Shown: positions 34,700 through 48,500 of the stretch, in pieces | Layout of the letters: every line of letters begins with the position of its first letter | Position numbering within the stretch: the stretch's first letter is position 1 | Assembly: GCA_028583605.1 (NCBI GenBank) | Contig: CM053328.1 | Coordinates: 37,494,110 to 37,558,109, forward strand | Length of the DNA: 64,000 bases | Direction of reading: 5' to 3' | From: Dastarcus helophoroides | Lineage: Eukaryota; Arthropoda; Insecta; Coleoptera; Bothrideridae | Program-made: the position numbers and the translations under genes | The notes under the pieces: model-generated | Seen by the model: only the letters and a program-made list of their open reading frames with translations | What the model was told of the DNA's origin: nothing | Databases searched by the model: none

Positions 34700-36507
34700 C
34701 ATGATGACATGGAGGTGAAACTAGAGTCAATTTCTGAAGAACCTCAAATGGCTCTGCACAGAAATTTCTGCCGTTTAATAAAAACTGAAATTGTAACTAC
34801 TAACTATTCCAAGAATCAAAGCCAGACAATCATCTTGTTTAATATCAAATTGCAATGTTGTACGCCAGTGAGATGCCATCGCCTTCTAACTTTTTATTAC
34901 ATACGATGCGTAACTGCTCTGTTCTTTCCGATAATTAAGAAATGGTAATGAACTCACTCTCTCAGTTAATACTATGCACCAAAAGCTAAGTAATACATTA
35001 CTTGGACTTAATAATGATTACCTACTTCTTTAAACCTAATCTCTCACACTGATAGACCCGAATAGACGTTGATTGTTCCGCACTTGACGTGCAGCAATTA
35101 ATTACATCATCCACACCAGTGTGATTCCGAAAATATTGCTCTTTTTGGTGGAATAATTGCAGACCTTGAATTTGGTATCCATCTAAATGCATTAAATTCG
35201 TATCTCTTTCACCTTCGGGCAAGCTTCTATAATTATTCAGTTGACGCCTACTGTGATTTTGTGACATCATGCGCGATTTTAACTCGTCCCATATTTGTTC
35301 ATTATTTACAATTAGATTGTTTACCATTTATGGACACTAATAAGCGTTGTGCTAGCGTCAGTTATAAATATAATCTGATAAAAAAAACGATCGATGGGTC
35401 TCCTAGTAATAAATGATGTTACCGGCTGTATTTCCTGTATAAATCCCCCCTAGAACTGTAGAAGGTAATTAGGTTACCTTCTATAAATTCTTGGGAAGAT
35501 TCTTTGATTTTCTTGAACTGAAATAAAATATAAAGGTTTTGGTAATTGATGAAGAAATTGATTAACACAGAAATAGTACACTGGTTTTGGAATGGAATAT
35601 ATGATGATTTTTTTTCGAAGGTTTTATTAATCATAACTTTAGACTGATTCATAATATTTTTAAAATATTGTTGTAGCACGAAATCTTTGAATTGCAACAA
35701 CTTGAAACGAAAGGAAATAAGAAATCGTTAGTGCAAAGTGTGAAAAATGCAATAACAGGAATCTAACGTAATGTGAAAATTATTTCAAAGCGTCAGCAGA
35801 AAAATAATATAGTTTGACGTCCCATAAAAACTGTATAAACAGTGAATAAAAAATCTAATGGTGAGCGGAGAATTAGTTAAAAAGAAACAGTTACAGGGGG
35901 TCTGTAATGATACATAAAAATGACTTGATAAACATGGCAATAAGAGGTATGGAGGTAATGGAAATGTGGATAAGAATGCTTGGCACTTTAAAAAGCAATT
36001 ATTCTTCGTTGCGTACCTTAAAGGTAACTTATTCTGAAAGCTGAAATGGTTATTTACTTTACGCTTCGTATTTCAAATTCTATTCAAGATAAAATAATAG
36101 TCTACGTTTACATATGGACATACCAGTTTTTATTTATGTGGTGTTATTGAATTTTGTTACAAGGTTAACATCTTCCTGTTTTAAGAAAATTGATGCAATG
36201 TATGTAAACTACGTTTTTTATCTTTACATTTTGATTTAGGGCTGTTTATTATATCCTTTAGTGTGACAAATTATTTTTTTTAACTAAAGACGACAAGATA
36301 ATCATGTCACTTATGGTCTTTTATTTACGACTGTATCATTTTAAATTCATGCGATGTATAACTGTATTTGGTTACTATTTGTAATATTACACCAAATACG
36401 GTCACTACATTTATGTAATGTGCATCAAATTTCTGCATAACTTGCTTAAAAAGCTAATAAACCATTCCAACTATGGTAGATATTAACTCAAATAAAACTC
36501 GTTGCAG
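34700..36507. other. Mostly unique DNA upstream of the large gene
   Basis: This 1.8-kb stretch lacks the window's repeat families and is the most likely place for proximal promoter or enhancer sequence of the gene starting at 36528. Frames at 34709-34948 (+) and 35022-35327 (-) have no domain features. No TATA box or transcription start could be assigned, and the first coding exon appears to be preceded by a splice acceptor (TTGCAG at 36502-36507), implying at least one 5' exon further upstream. Confidence 0.4.
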
Positions 36508-36527
36508 ATTAAACGACGTAGGCCAAT

Positions 36528-36587
36528 ATGGCCACGAACGACATGGATCTCTCTCTCGTTAAAGACGAAGATGCCTTGAAACGAATG
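36528..36587 (+). CDS. Smoothelin-like gene, coding exon 1
   Basis: ATG at 36528 opens MATNDMDLSLVKDEDALKRM and ends in phase 0 at a perfect donor GTAAGT (36588). The exon itself appears to begin at 36508 after TTGCAG, leaving 20 bases of 5' UTR. It encodes the first helix of the smoothelin-like domain. The following intron is 47 nt. Confidence 0.85.
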
Positions 36588-39500
36588 GTAAGTTGAATTA
36601 CTCCAAATTTTCGAAGCTCTAAGGTGGAATTCAGTGGCAGGAAACCGAAGATTTTGGCCGCAAAAAAGAAATTCGATCGCACATGTATAAATTGAGAGAG
36701 GCGAGACTCCGGGAATTCTACAATAGTGGCGAAGTCCACGCCGACATTCAAAGGACCACCAAGGAAACGAAAAGTTGCGACAGCACAAACCACGCCGACT
36801 CGCTGGCAGATCACAGTTTTTTGAGCTTGAAGAGCAAAGAGATCAGGGACTCTGAATCCCCAACCAGGGAAATCTCCTATCGAAACACAGGTAAGGTATC
36901 TTTCGTTTTCTAGATTCTAGAGTAGTGAGGCCAAAAGGCCTTGACTTCACGAGGATTGTTCCATTTAAAATATATTTCAGTCAGTAAAAAGTTTAAAATT
37001 TCCTTTTTCAGGAACGTCCCAAAATCAAGGTTGGAACGTTGTCTCTTCCTCTGAAAAGAGCCAGGACGGAAAAATGCAATCAACTACTCATTTGGCCACT
37101 ATAAGTGGGAAACAAAACATTGAGGGCGGCCAGTTGGACTATCAAGGTAAAAATGAACACAAAAGCAGCGTGTATCAAGATGGAGATGATAAGAATTTTA
37201 CGAAATCTCTTGGTTCTTCATCCAACACGTTTCTCCATCAAGAGGCTGTTTCCGGGGACCAAAACACCCACATGAAGTCTTCCTCAACTAAAAGTAGCTC
37301 GTCTTACAGTACTTATACAGAACAAAAATCTTCTAGCGTACCAACGGGTACTGTGACCAAGAAAGTCTTTACTACCGATGTCCCAAATGAACTGAAGAAG
37401 CATCCAAATTATATTGAAGGGAAAACGAAAGTTACACAGGAAACTAGGGTGTTAGATGATGGGAGTAAAGTTATCACAACTAAATACGAAACTACCGGTG
37501 GTCAGTTAATTAAAACCGCTTCTAATACCCAATCTTCTAGTACTCAATCTTCTAGTAGTAAGAGTGAAGTTCACTCTAGTAGCAGCAGCGAACGTAGAAC
37601 AAGCGAGCAACAGAGCATTTCCCAGCAAAGACCCCAAAAAGCAATACATTATGTGGAGAAAACCCACAATATGCCAAACGAAATGCAAGTGGATGTAAAA
37701 GTTGATAAAAAGATATCAGATGCAAGCTCAACAGTAAATCGTAGGGCTCAAACAGAGAATACAATTTGCAATGGTGCTAATCAAATACACTACGTAGAGA
37801 AAACTCACAATATTCCAAACCAGTCAGGAAGCATCAAAATCGATGGAAAGCTTCACAAAGACGTTGATCAGAAGATTGAAGTCTCAAGAACAGAAAGTAG
37901 AACTACCCAACAAAAAACATCTATCAGCGATGGTAAATCATCATCTACGCATTATGTGGAAAAAGTTCACCATGTTTCCGAGCCGAAGGTTCAAACGATC
38001 CAAGATCAACAAATTGAAATGATCGAGCAACCTCGTCATCATGACCAGCATTCTAGAATGATAGACTATCAAGAGCGACTACATCAAGATCAGCATACTA
38101 GAAAGACGGATCATCATGAGCAACATCATCACCAAGATCAGCGAACTAGAGTGATTGATCATCAAGATCAACATCGCCATCAAGATCAGCAAAGTAAAAT
38201 GATTGAGCATCACCTTCATCAAGACCACCAAACTAAAATGATGAATCACCAAGAGCAACGCCACCACGTAGATCAGCAAGCTAACTTAATAGACCATCAA
38301 GAGCAACATCGTCAAGATCAGCAAACTAAAACGATAGATCATCAAGAGCATCGTCGTCAAGATTATCAAGAGCAACATCGTCAAGATCATGAAACTAAAA
38401 AGATAGAACATCAGGAACAACATCACTACCAAGATCATCAAACTAAAAAGATAGATCATCAAAAACAATTACATCAAAAACATAATCAAGATCAGAAGCT
38501 TCAAGTAACACATCATCATGATCAAGAACATGATGTGTCTCACAAAGATCAGCAGAATTGGCACTTAGTACCAACAATTTCGTCGCCTAATTCTTCACCA
38601 AAAACCTCAGAAGGTCCTAAAGAATATCCATCTCAGAAAAAAACCGAACCAATCAAACCACATCCATCCGAATTGGATCAAAAATCAAAACCAGCAGCCG
38701 GCCAGTATGACACAACCTACGGAGCGGACTACGTCAACCGTAAAATAAGCGTCGAAGTCAGCCCCACTCATGAAGCGTTCGCCAGATCTTTAAGAGCGGT
38801 CACGCCCGATCGCATCAGCAAGAGTTCCTCTCCGAGCCGCAGCAGCTTCAGAACCAGCAACAGCTCAATCAGGAGCAGTGTGAGCCCCGATAAAAGAGCG
38901 TCTCCTGAGAACAGACATTTCGATCGAAGTTCATCCCCAAAGAAAACTAGTTGTCGTTATCCCAGCAATGAAACTATTACCTACAGTGAAACCACAAGAC
39001 ACAAGAGACCTTCAAAAAGTCCAGAAAAAGTCGAATTTGTAACTAAGAAGCGTACTGATACCACCACGTTGAACAGAGGGGTACCAATTCGGAAAAGTCC
39101 ACCGAAATCCCCTGAAAGAAGCTTAATCACAACGGATTTAGATGATGATATCACATACAAGACAGCACAAGATGACAGACCTAGCAGTTTGGATATTTCC
39201 GTCAGAAAAACAAAAAAAGTCACTGAGCGATCACCGACTTCTCCTCTAACAGACACTTGGCCAAGGCGATCGCCTAAGAAGGAAACTTCTACTCCAATAT
39301 CTCCAACTAGACTCTTCGACAAACAATCACCAGTTTCTTCAGTTAAATCACTGGATAAACCATTAAAAAGAACAGATACCTACGAGGAACGCTGCAGACA
39401 AATTTTGGGGCTCACCGACACTAAAAGAGAAAGAACCAGTAGTCTTGAACGCGTAAATCGAAAAGGCTCGTTCGAAAACAGAACCACTAAGATAACAAAA

Positions 39501-42500
39501 TTATCCGACATAACCCAAACTAAGTCAGAGAGTGAAATCAAGAGACCAAAACCTCAAGAATTTACTACCACCACAAGAAAATCCCCAACGAAATCATTCA
39601 ATGTTCCAGCGGTTAACCAGATTCAGGAATTTCCTTCTCAAATTCGTAGAAGTCCCGAGAGGGTGACTTTTAACGAAAAGGTGGTAAATGACGTTGAAAC
39701 CACAGAGACGCAGTGGAAGTATAAATCTCCAGATCATGCGAAAAAACCACTGGAAGAATTCCCTTCACAGATTCGTCGATCTCCCGCAAGGGATACCTTC
39801 AACCAGAGAACCGAGGAGAACACAATTAAAACAGATACGTTTCCTAGGCGGTCTCCATCCCCTAGAAAATCACCAATAGGGCAAGAATTCCCCTCCCAAA
39901 TTCGAAAATCAACATCGAGGGAGGTTTTCAGCAGCAAAGATGACATACAAGTAAATCATTCAATTACGTCTCTGTCAGACCTAAAAGAATTTCCAGCTCA
40001 AATTCGAAAATCGCCATTGCGAGATAATGCCAACGAAGAAACACGCATTAGATCTTTGAAATCCCCAGAACCAGAAATGCGCAAATCACGGGGACCTGAA
40101 AGGAAATCACCATGCAGCATTCTAAAAGAACCAACTTCTTTAAAACAAATATCAACAGAGTCTACAACTGATGAATCAAGTGCTGAGTTGTCTCTGCATA
40201 AGACTTCGAGCAAATCCAATCTGAAGGAATTTCCCGCGCAAATTCGAAAGTCGCCGGAAAAAGATACATTTGATTACAGAACCACCTTGGAAAAAACAAC
40301 ATCAACAGTTAAGTCGACATCTAGACACTCACCCGAGTTGCAAGAATATCCGTCACAACTTCGAAAATCGGTAGAGAGATCCACGAGAACACAAGAAGAT
40401 GAGTCTGAGGAAAGTATGACTGCAGCGAGAGAAATAACTGAGCATACAGTTAATACCGAACAATCAAGGACTGGAACTTGGACCAAGTCTAAAAAATCTC
40501 CAAAAGTAGACAAATTTCCTTCTGAGAATCTCATTCCAATACAAACAACTTCGACAAAACCTCAAGGTAAACGCATAACAAATCTCACAACGGCAAGCAA
40601 AGAGCGATCAGTAACAAAAGATACTAAGCAAACTGCACAAGAGGATATTACAGTTGAAGAAACCACCACTTCACTCAGAAGAACTTCCGATTTAAAGGAA
40701 TTTCCCTCTCAAATCCGTAAGTCTCCCGACAGAGCTACTCAGAAAATTATAACTGAGGAAACATCTAGTGGACGCTCAACTTCATCCAGAAGGACTCCAG
40801 ATTTGCAAGAATTTCCTTCACAAATACGCAAGTCTACCGAAAAAATTTCATCTGTAGCTGCTCAGAAAATTATAACGGAGGAAACAACCAGTGGACGACC
40901 AACTTCATCTAGAAAGACTCCAGATTTGCAAGAATTTCCTTCGCAAATACGCAAGTCTCCCGAACGAACTTCATCTGTAGCTACTCAGAAAATTATAACG
41001 GGGGAAACAACCAGTGAACGATCAACTTCATCCAGAAGAACTTCTGATTTGCAAGAATTTCCCTCACAAATACGGAAGTCTCCCGAAAGAATTTCATCTA
41101 CAGTTACTCATCAAATTACAATAGATGATACATCCAATGAACAATTGACCTCATCCAAGACGATCCAGGATGTGCAAGAATTTCTATCTCAGGTACGCAA
41201 GTCTCCTGAAAGACTTCCATCCTCAGATACGCAGAAAACACAAAAGATTACAATTGACGTATCTAGCAAAACAAGTCAAGCTAAAAAACAAGATCAATTT
41301 TTAACACGTGAAAAAGCCGAGCTAGAAAAACAAAAGCAACGAATCCCCAAAAGTACCAAACCGACAGAACTTCCATCGCAAATTCGGAAATCTCCCGAAA
41401 AGCTTCAAGAGAAGGTCGTAAGTAATTCGACTGTGAAACTCTCAGAATTGTCCTACACAAAGCAGACGATCTTCAGAAAGAGATTTGAATGAATCAAGAG
41501 TTTTAAATAGGAAGTCACCCGAAAAGATGCATCTTAGAGAAGACGAAGAATCAAGGAAGCAAACATCTATTTATATTGAAGAATTCCCTTCGCAAGTAAG
41601 AAGATCTCCTGAAAGAGCACTTTCGTCAAAATATTCTACAAGCGAAACAATCAAATCTGAGACATCGCAAGAGTTTTCTTCCAGGAAATCACCTAACACC
41701 GGTGTGTGCAAAGTGCCAAAGGAAATCCTCGCAAAGGATGGGACGAAAAAGTTTCCCTTGGGAACTAGATCTCCTAAAACTCAGGAATCTCCATCTCAAA
41801 TATGGAAGCAGCCGCAAAAGAAAACCGAGAAACCAACTAGCACGAAGGAGTCGAGAGATTTTCAAAGAGCTTCAGACAAAGCACCAAAAATTAAGGAGTT
41901 TCCCTCGCAGATTAGAAAAACGCCAATAAGGCAACCACTGGAAAAACCGCAAGATAAAAAGACCTTCAGAAAGGAGACACCCAAAATTCAAGAGTTCCCT
42001 TCACAAATCAGAAAGACTACTCAGAAAATGCCACTTGAGAAACCTTCCGATAAGAAAACTTACAAAGTTGAGATTTCAAAAATCCAGGAGTTTCCATCTC
42101 AAGTACGAAGAACGCCAGCAAAAGAACCGACAGCGAAATACCCCGAGAGAAAACCTTCCAAATCGGAAGCGCCCAAAATCAAAGAATTCCCATCCCAGGT
42201 TAGGAAAACGCCTGAGAAGTTACCAAGCGAAAATTACCCTTCAAGACCAAAGTCTAAACCTTCAGCGCCTACAATTACCGAGTTCCCTTCCCAGAGAAAA
42301 ACTTCCAAACCGTCGCCAACTACGACAAAGTTTGAACGGCCCGCTAAGATTAAAAAATCTAGAAAGTCAACATCGAGCAGCTCGAGTAGCTCCAGCAGTT
42401 CCGATGAAGAGAACCGTCCAGATGAAGAGGTGCAAAAAGTTATCAGTTTCATCACTTATGAGGGGCGGAAACCGGTAGAAGAGGCGCCTTTTGTTAAAAA

Positions 42501-45500
42501 GTTTGTTGCGCCACTGGGGGACGAAGATGAAATTCTAATTAATGAGTATACGAAGCAGCACACCCACGACCTCATAGAAAAGGAGATTGATGAAAATCAG
42601 GTTTCGCAGGTTCCGCGTTCGACTGTTAAAAAGGACTCGCCGGATAGAACCACCAAGTGGAATGAGATTAAAGATGTAATAAGGAAGAAGTCAACTGACG
42701 ACAAATTCAAGACAAATGTTAGTAAAGACGAATTAAAAGAGAGCAAGAAGTCTTTAAAGGAGTATACTGTAAAAACTATGGATGAGAAAAGGAGGTTAAA
42801 CAAGATGGTGAAAGAAACTGAGGGAACTCAGGAATATAAGGATAAAATAAAGACGTCTAAAGTCAAAGATGAGAAGGTGACCTTATGGGACATTGAAAAA
42901 ATGAACGACCAGAAGGAAGACAATAGAATTCATGTTAGGACGCACCGCGTCGACACCACCATCGGGAGAAAGACCAAAACTATACCAAATGGAGATGTTG
43001 TCGGAGCACCAAAATTAATTAACAACAAACGACCTGGTCCTATCAAATTGGACACCATTACTAAAGCTGGGAAAGCTACAGAGGTTCGAAAAACTGTAGC
43101 CAAACCAAGACACGTAGTGTCAACCACTATTACAGTTTCCCCGAAGACTAAACCAACAACAGCAGCTTCCAAAGGCCCAAAAAGTAAACCAAAACCACAG
43201 GTGCGAGATACTTCATCTGATAGCGACGAGGAATCCATTCCGGATAGTCTAAAAGATATGCGTGTCAAGGCTGAAGTTTTGGAAAAATTGGTTAAAGCGT
43301 CCGAAGACGAATCTACTAAAACAACAGAGACAATAAAAACGAAAGTGAGACCTAGGCTTGAAAAGAAATGCATTTCGACCAAATCAATTATTATAAATAA
43401 TGACATGAATGGACGGGAGATAATAGTTGATCTTCAGCGCTCTAAATCGTCAAGGGAACCAACCCCTGATCGCGTGTGTCCATTACCGATCACTTCAGAC
43501 GAAGATTCCGGAATTCCACGCTTTCCAGATAAAATTGTAGAACCCGACGATGGTTCCTTACTTAGAAGGAAAAACAAGAAGCTATCGGACGCTGCCATCG
43601 CAGAAGACGATACCGCTGAATTTACCAGAATCACCGATATCACCGAAGGTGTTTCCAAAATTTCTGAAGTCGACAAAGTTGATGAAACCGATGACAGTTT
43701 GCTAAGCGTCAACAAGAAAATAAGTAAATTTTTAAATACCGCCAATGAGGTAACGAAGAAAGAAGTTAAGTCTTCTACTGTCGATCGTTCAACTTTGGTT
43801 GTTGACGAAAGTTTAAAAGAAGACGATTGCCTACTGAGTGTTTCTGATAAGGTGCAAAAATTTATAACAACGGCGGGGAAGCTGACTACCCCCGAACTAT
43901 CAGAGAGACCTAAGAGTCCAAAGTGTCAAAATTACCCCTACCCAAGGGGAGATTCCGTGGAGAAAGTTGACAGGATTCAAGTTAAAGAGAATGAGGTCAG
44001 CACAGAATGCGTCCAAATTGAAAGCGATGAAGATATGTACAGTAGGATTACAAAAGAAGATATTACGACACCAAAGTCCGTCAGAAGACCCTCGCAGGAA
44101 GAAAAAATAATTCTTAGCTCAGCTGGAAGACTCAGGAGTACTGAAAGCATCAAGAAGGCTAAAGCACTCTTCGAGAACACTGCCACCAGGCAGATGGACA
44201 TATTGAGCAGACCATCGGTATTTGAAGGTCGTAAACTATCTGTGGATCGATCGCATCTTACACCTAAACGACTTGACTTCTCCCCGGAGAGTGAGAAAGA
44301 ACCTGAGAGCACTAAGAAGAGTCGGGAGGCAACCCCCGAAGGTGATTTGCCCGGATATATGAGACCTTTGGATCGAACTTTGAGACATAATAGTCCACAT
44401 AAGGAAAGCTTGAGTCAATTGGAGAAAATTGGCGCTAAGCCTGATAGTGTTGATCAGGTTGTAACTGATGGGAAGCCAACTAAATTTGGGGTTGTTTTGA
44501 AAAGAACTGACTCCGGTAGAAATATTTTGGGGACAACCACGCACGTAACTGAAAGTAAAAGCAAGATAACATTCGGGAAAAATATAACTGAAGAGGACAT
44601 TGAAAGCATCTACGATTTGGATGTGTTGGAAGAACTGGTAAGTACAAGAACGTGAAGTATTTTGTGTTTAATTACTTGAATTTTAGCTGGTACAAGTGGT
44701 TGATTACGAAATTAGACGAAAGATTCGTTCTCAAATTCGTTTGGTGAAGAAACTGATTTCAGAGAACAAACTCACAACTGTGTGTACTACCAAAATTTTG
44801 AAGACCTCTGGAGAAAATCCTAGGAAGTCAGTGGAAAAAGACTCGCCCAAACAAATCGATTACCAAGACAAGTACACAAGGAAGGCGAGTCCAGAGAGGA
44901 AAATTATTCGACAACAAGTTATTTAGTCATACAGATCTCATCGAAGACAAGGATGTGAGTAAAAAGACCACGGAATATCAACACTCCTATAAGAATCCAA
45001 GCGCCCCACGTCGATCCAAGAGTCCGGAAAAGGCTAAACCTAAAAGGCCAAGTCCAGAGAAAAGCGAAAAGCGCCCATTCGATACGAAACTAAGGCAAAT
45101 CCCTCCCGCTAGTAAAGTCACAAAAACCGAACAACCGGAATGGGTGTTGCGCAAAAATTTGAAAAAGATTGATTCAACCAGTTCTAAAAAAGATTCAGTC
45201 ATTGGTACTACGAGTTCTAAAACAGATTCAACAACTACGACAACAAGTTCAAGAAAAGAGATTCGACGGAGCCCAGCCAAGGATTCCATTACGTCTAGTT
45301 ATGGCACTGGGCCTTTGGATGAGTACGGCTCACCTTTGTTTGGACTTAAAGCTTTGAGAGCCCAACATAAGAACGAATCGAGTACTAAGAGTATGTTCAG
45401 CAACTTGTAAATGCTTGTTGTAATTTTTTTTGTAGTTCAAGGGACGGTGGTGAGGAGCGAGTTTTATTCTGAAAATGGGGAGGAACCAGTGGGGCAAATA

Positions 45501-48500
45501 AGCGTTACGAAATATTCGACTGACCCAAGGGATCTTGGTGATAACGAAGAGAATGCCAAAGAAAAAGGTATAACGAGTATAACGACCACCCAAAAATTTG
45601 GAAACCAGTCTACTAAAGAAACGGACGAAAGAGTAAGTATGCTAATAATACAAAGAAGATCTTGTTTTTTCTACTAGCTGATGTCACTCGATCCCACTCG
45701 CTATTGTAACGGTCACTACTTTCTTTATCGTGTTGAATGATGTTGATTTTTTTTTAAATTTAGACGTTTTTCCAAAATTTCGGTGGTTTGTAATGTTCGC
45801 CTTTCTAAATTTCCTATTTTCCTAAAGGTTTACTTTTTCAAAATTTCATATTTATTTATTTTTTTGATGGAACGGACTGGTCTTTGGTTATCTTCAAAAA
45901 TTGAAACACAGAACTTGTCCCCTGAAACCAAGAAAGATTTCTTGGTTTTAGGAGACAAGTTCTGTGTTTCAATTTTCATATTTATTTCCAAACTCTAGTT
46001 TTTTAGAAACTTCGCTTTTAAAAATATTGATTTTTGTTTAAAATTTCCAATTTTTTAAAAATTAATTTTTTTAAAATTTTAAATGGTTTGATGTTGAGTA
46101 TTTTGAATGGTAACTTTTTTCTCAAAATTTTTATTGTATTTCAAAATTTTAACGCTTTTATCAATATAAAAATATTACATAACTAAAATTTTGAAAAGTT
46201 CAAAACTTTTTTCAAAATTTTGTCCTTTTTTTTAATGTTCAATATTTTTGTCGTTGTTGTTCTTGTTTGGCATAGTTTTAATCTCAAAATTTCCACTCAA
46301 TCTCAAATTTCGACATTTTTATAGTTTTTTTTTTAACATTTCGGCTTGTTTGAAAATTTCTACTTATTTGAAAATTTTAACATCAAAATTTCCAGTCAAT
46401 TCAAAATTTCGATATTTTTAGGGGTTTTTTCAATATTTCGACTTGCTTGAAAATTTTAACATCAAAATTTTCCACTCCTATCCAAAATTTCGATATTTTT
46501 TGTAGATTTTTTTTCAAAATTTTTATTTGTTTGAAAATTTTAATCTCAACATTTTACCTTATCTAAAATTTCCAAATTTTTTATAGTTTTTTTCAATATT
46601 TCGACTTATTTTAAAATTTTAACCTCAAAATTCCGACTCTATCCAAAATTTCGATATTTTTTATAGGTTTTTTTTTCAAAATTTTGACTTGTTTAAAAAT
46701 TTCAACCTTAAAAATTCCACTCTATTCAAAATTTTGACCTTTTGTATAGGTTTTTTCAAAATTTCGATGTGTTTGAAAATTTTAATCTCAACATTTTTAA
46801 CTTATCTAAAATTTTCAATTTTTTTATAATTTTTTTCAATATTTCAACTTATCTGAAAATTTTAACTTTAAAATTTTCAGTCTATTTAAAATTTCGATAT
46901 TTTGTAGGGGTTTTTTTCAATATTTCGACTTGTTTGAAAATTTTAACATCAAAATTTCCACTCTATCCAAAATTTCGATATTTTTTGTAGGTTTTTTTTC
47001 AAAATTTTGATTTGTTTGAAAATTCTAACCTCAACATTTTACCTTATCTAAAAATTTCCAAATTTTTTATAGTTTTTTCAATATTTCGACTTATTTCAAA
47101 ATTCTAACATCAAAATTTTCAGTCTATCCAAAATTTCGATATTTTTTATAGGTTTTTTTTTCAAAATTTTGACTTGTTTGAAAATTTTAACCTTAAAAAT
47201 TCCACTCTATCCAAAATTTTGACATTTTGTATAGGTTTTTTCAAAATTTCGACGTGTTTGAAAATTTTAACCTCATCATTTGTAACTTACCTAAGATGTT
47301 CAATTTTTTTAATATTTTTTTTCAATATTTCTGCTTATTTAAAAATTTTAACATCAAAATTTCCAGTCTATTCAAAATTTCGATATTTTTTAGGGGCTTT
47401 TTCAGTATTTCGACTTGTTTGAAAATTTTAACATCAAAATTTTTCCTCTATCCAAAATTTCGATATTTTTTGTAGGCTTTTTTTCAAAATTTCGATTTGT
47501 TTAAAAATTTTAACCTCAACATTTTATCTTATCTAAAATTTCCAAATTTGTTATAGTTTTTTCAATATTTTGACATTTCCAGTCTATACAAAGTTTCGAT
47601 ATTTTTTATAGGTTTTTTTCAAAATTTCGACTTGTTTGAATTTTAACCTTAAAATTCCACTCTATCCAAAATTTTGGCATTTTGTATAGGTTTTTTCAAA
47701 AGTTCGACGTGTTTGAAAATTTTAACCTCAACATTTTTAACTTATCTAAAATTTTCAATTTTTTTATAATTTTTTTCAATATATCTACTTATTTGAAAAT
47801 TTGAACATCAAAATTTCCAGTCTATTCAAAACTTCGATATTTTTTAGGGGTTTTTTCAATATTTTGACTTGTTTGAAAATTTTAGCATCAAAATTTCCAC
47901 TCCATTCAAAATTTCGATATTTTTTGTAGGTTTTTTTTCAAAATTTCGATTTGTTTAAAAATTTTAAGTTCAACATTTTACCATTTTTAAAATTTTTAAT
48001 TTTTTTCAATATTTCGACTTATTTCAAAATTTTAACATCAAAATTTCCGGTCTATCCAAAATTTCGATATTTTTTATAGGTTTTTTTCAATATTTGACTT
48101 GTTTCGAAATTTTAACATCAAAATTTCCACTCCATCCAAAATTTCGATATTTTTTGTAGGTTTTTTTTCCTAAATTTCGATTTGTTTGAAAATTTTAACC
48201 TTAACATTTTACCTTGTCTAAGATTTCCAAATTTTTGATGGCTTTTTCAATATTTCGACTTATTTCAAAATTTTAGCATCAAAATTTCCAGTCTACCCGA
48301 AATTGCGATATTTTTTAAAGGTTTTTTCAAAATTTCGACTTGTTTGAAAATTTTAACCTGAAAATTTTCACTCTTTCCAAGATTTTGACATCAAAATTTG
48401 CCCTCTATCCAAAATTTCGATTCTGATTTTTTAGAGGTGTCTTCAACATTTCGACTTGTTTAAAATTTTTAACCTTTCTGACAATTTCGACTCTTTTAAA

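Noticed and set aside
35022..35327. 101-codon minus-strand frame in the region upstream of the large gene
   Set aside because: No recognisable domain; length is within chance for this composition. It could be a lineage-specific gene, but nothing supports that here.
41418..41445. 28-nt intron with a perfect GTAAGT donor at 41418 and CTCTCAG acceptor
   Set aside because: It would restore the frame, but 28 nt is too short for a spliceosomal intron; the 55-nt alternative is preferred.
37506..44544. Many minus-strand frames of 60-158 codons
   Set aside because: They are antisense shadows of the long coding exons of the smoothelin-like gene.
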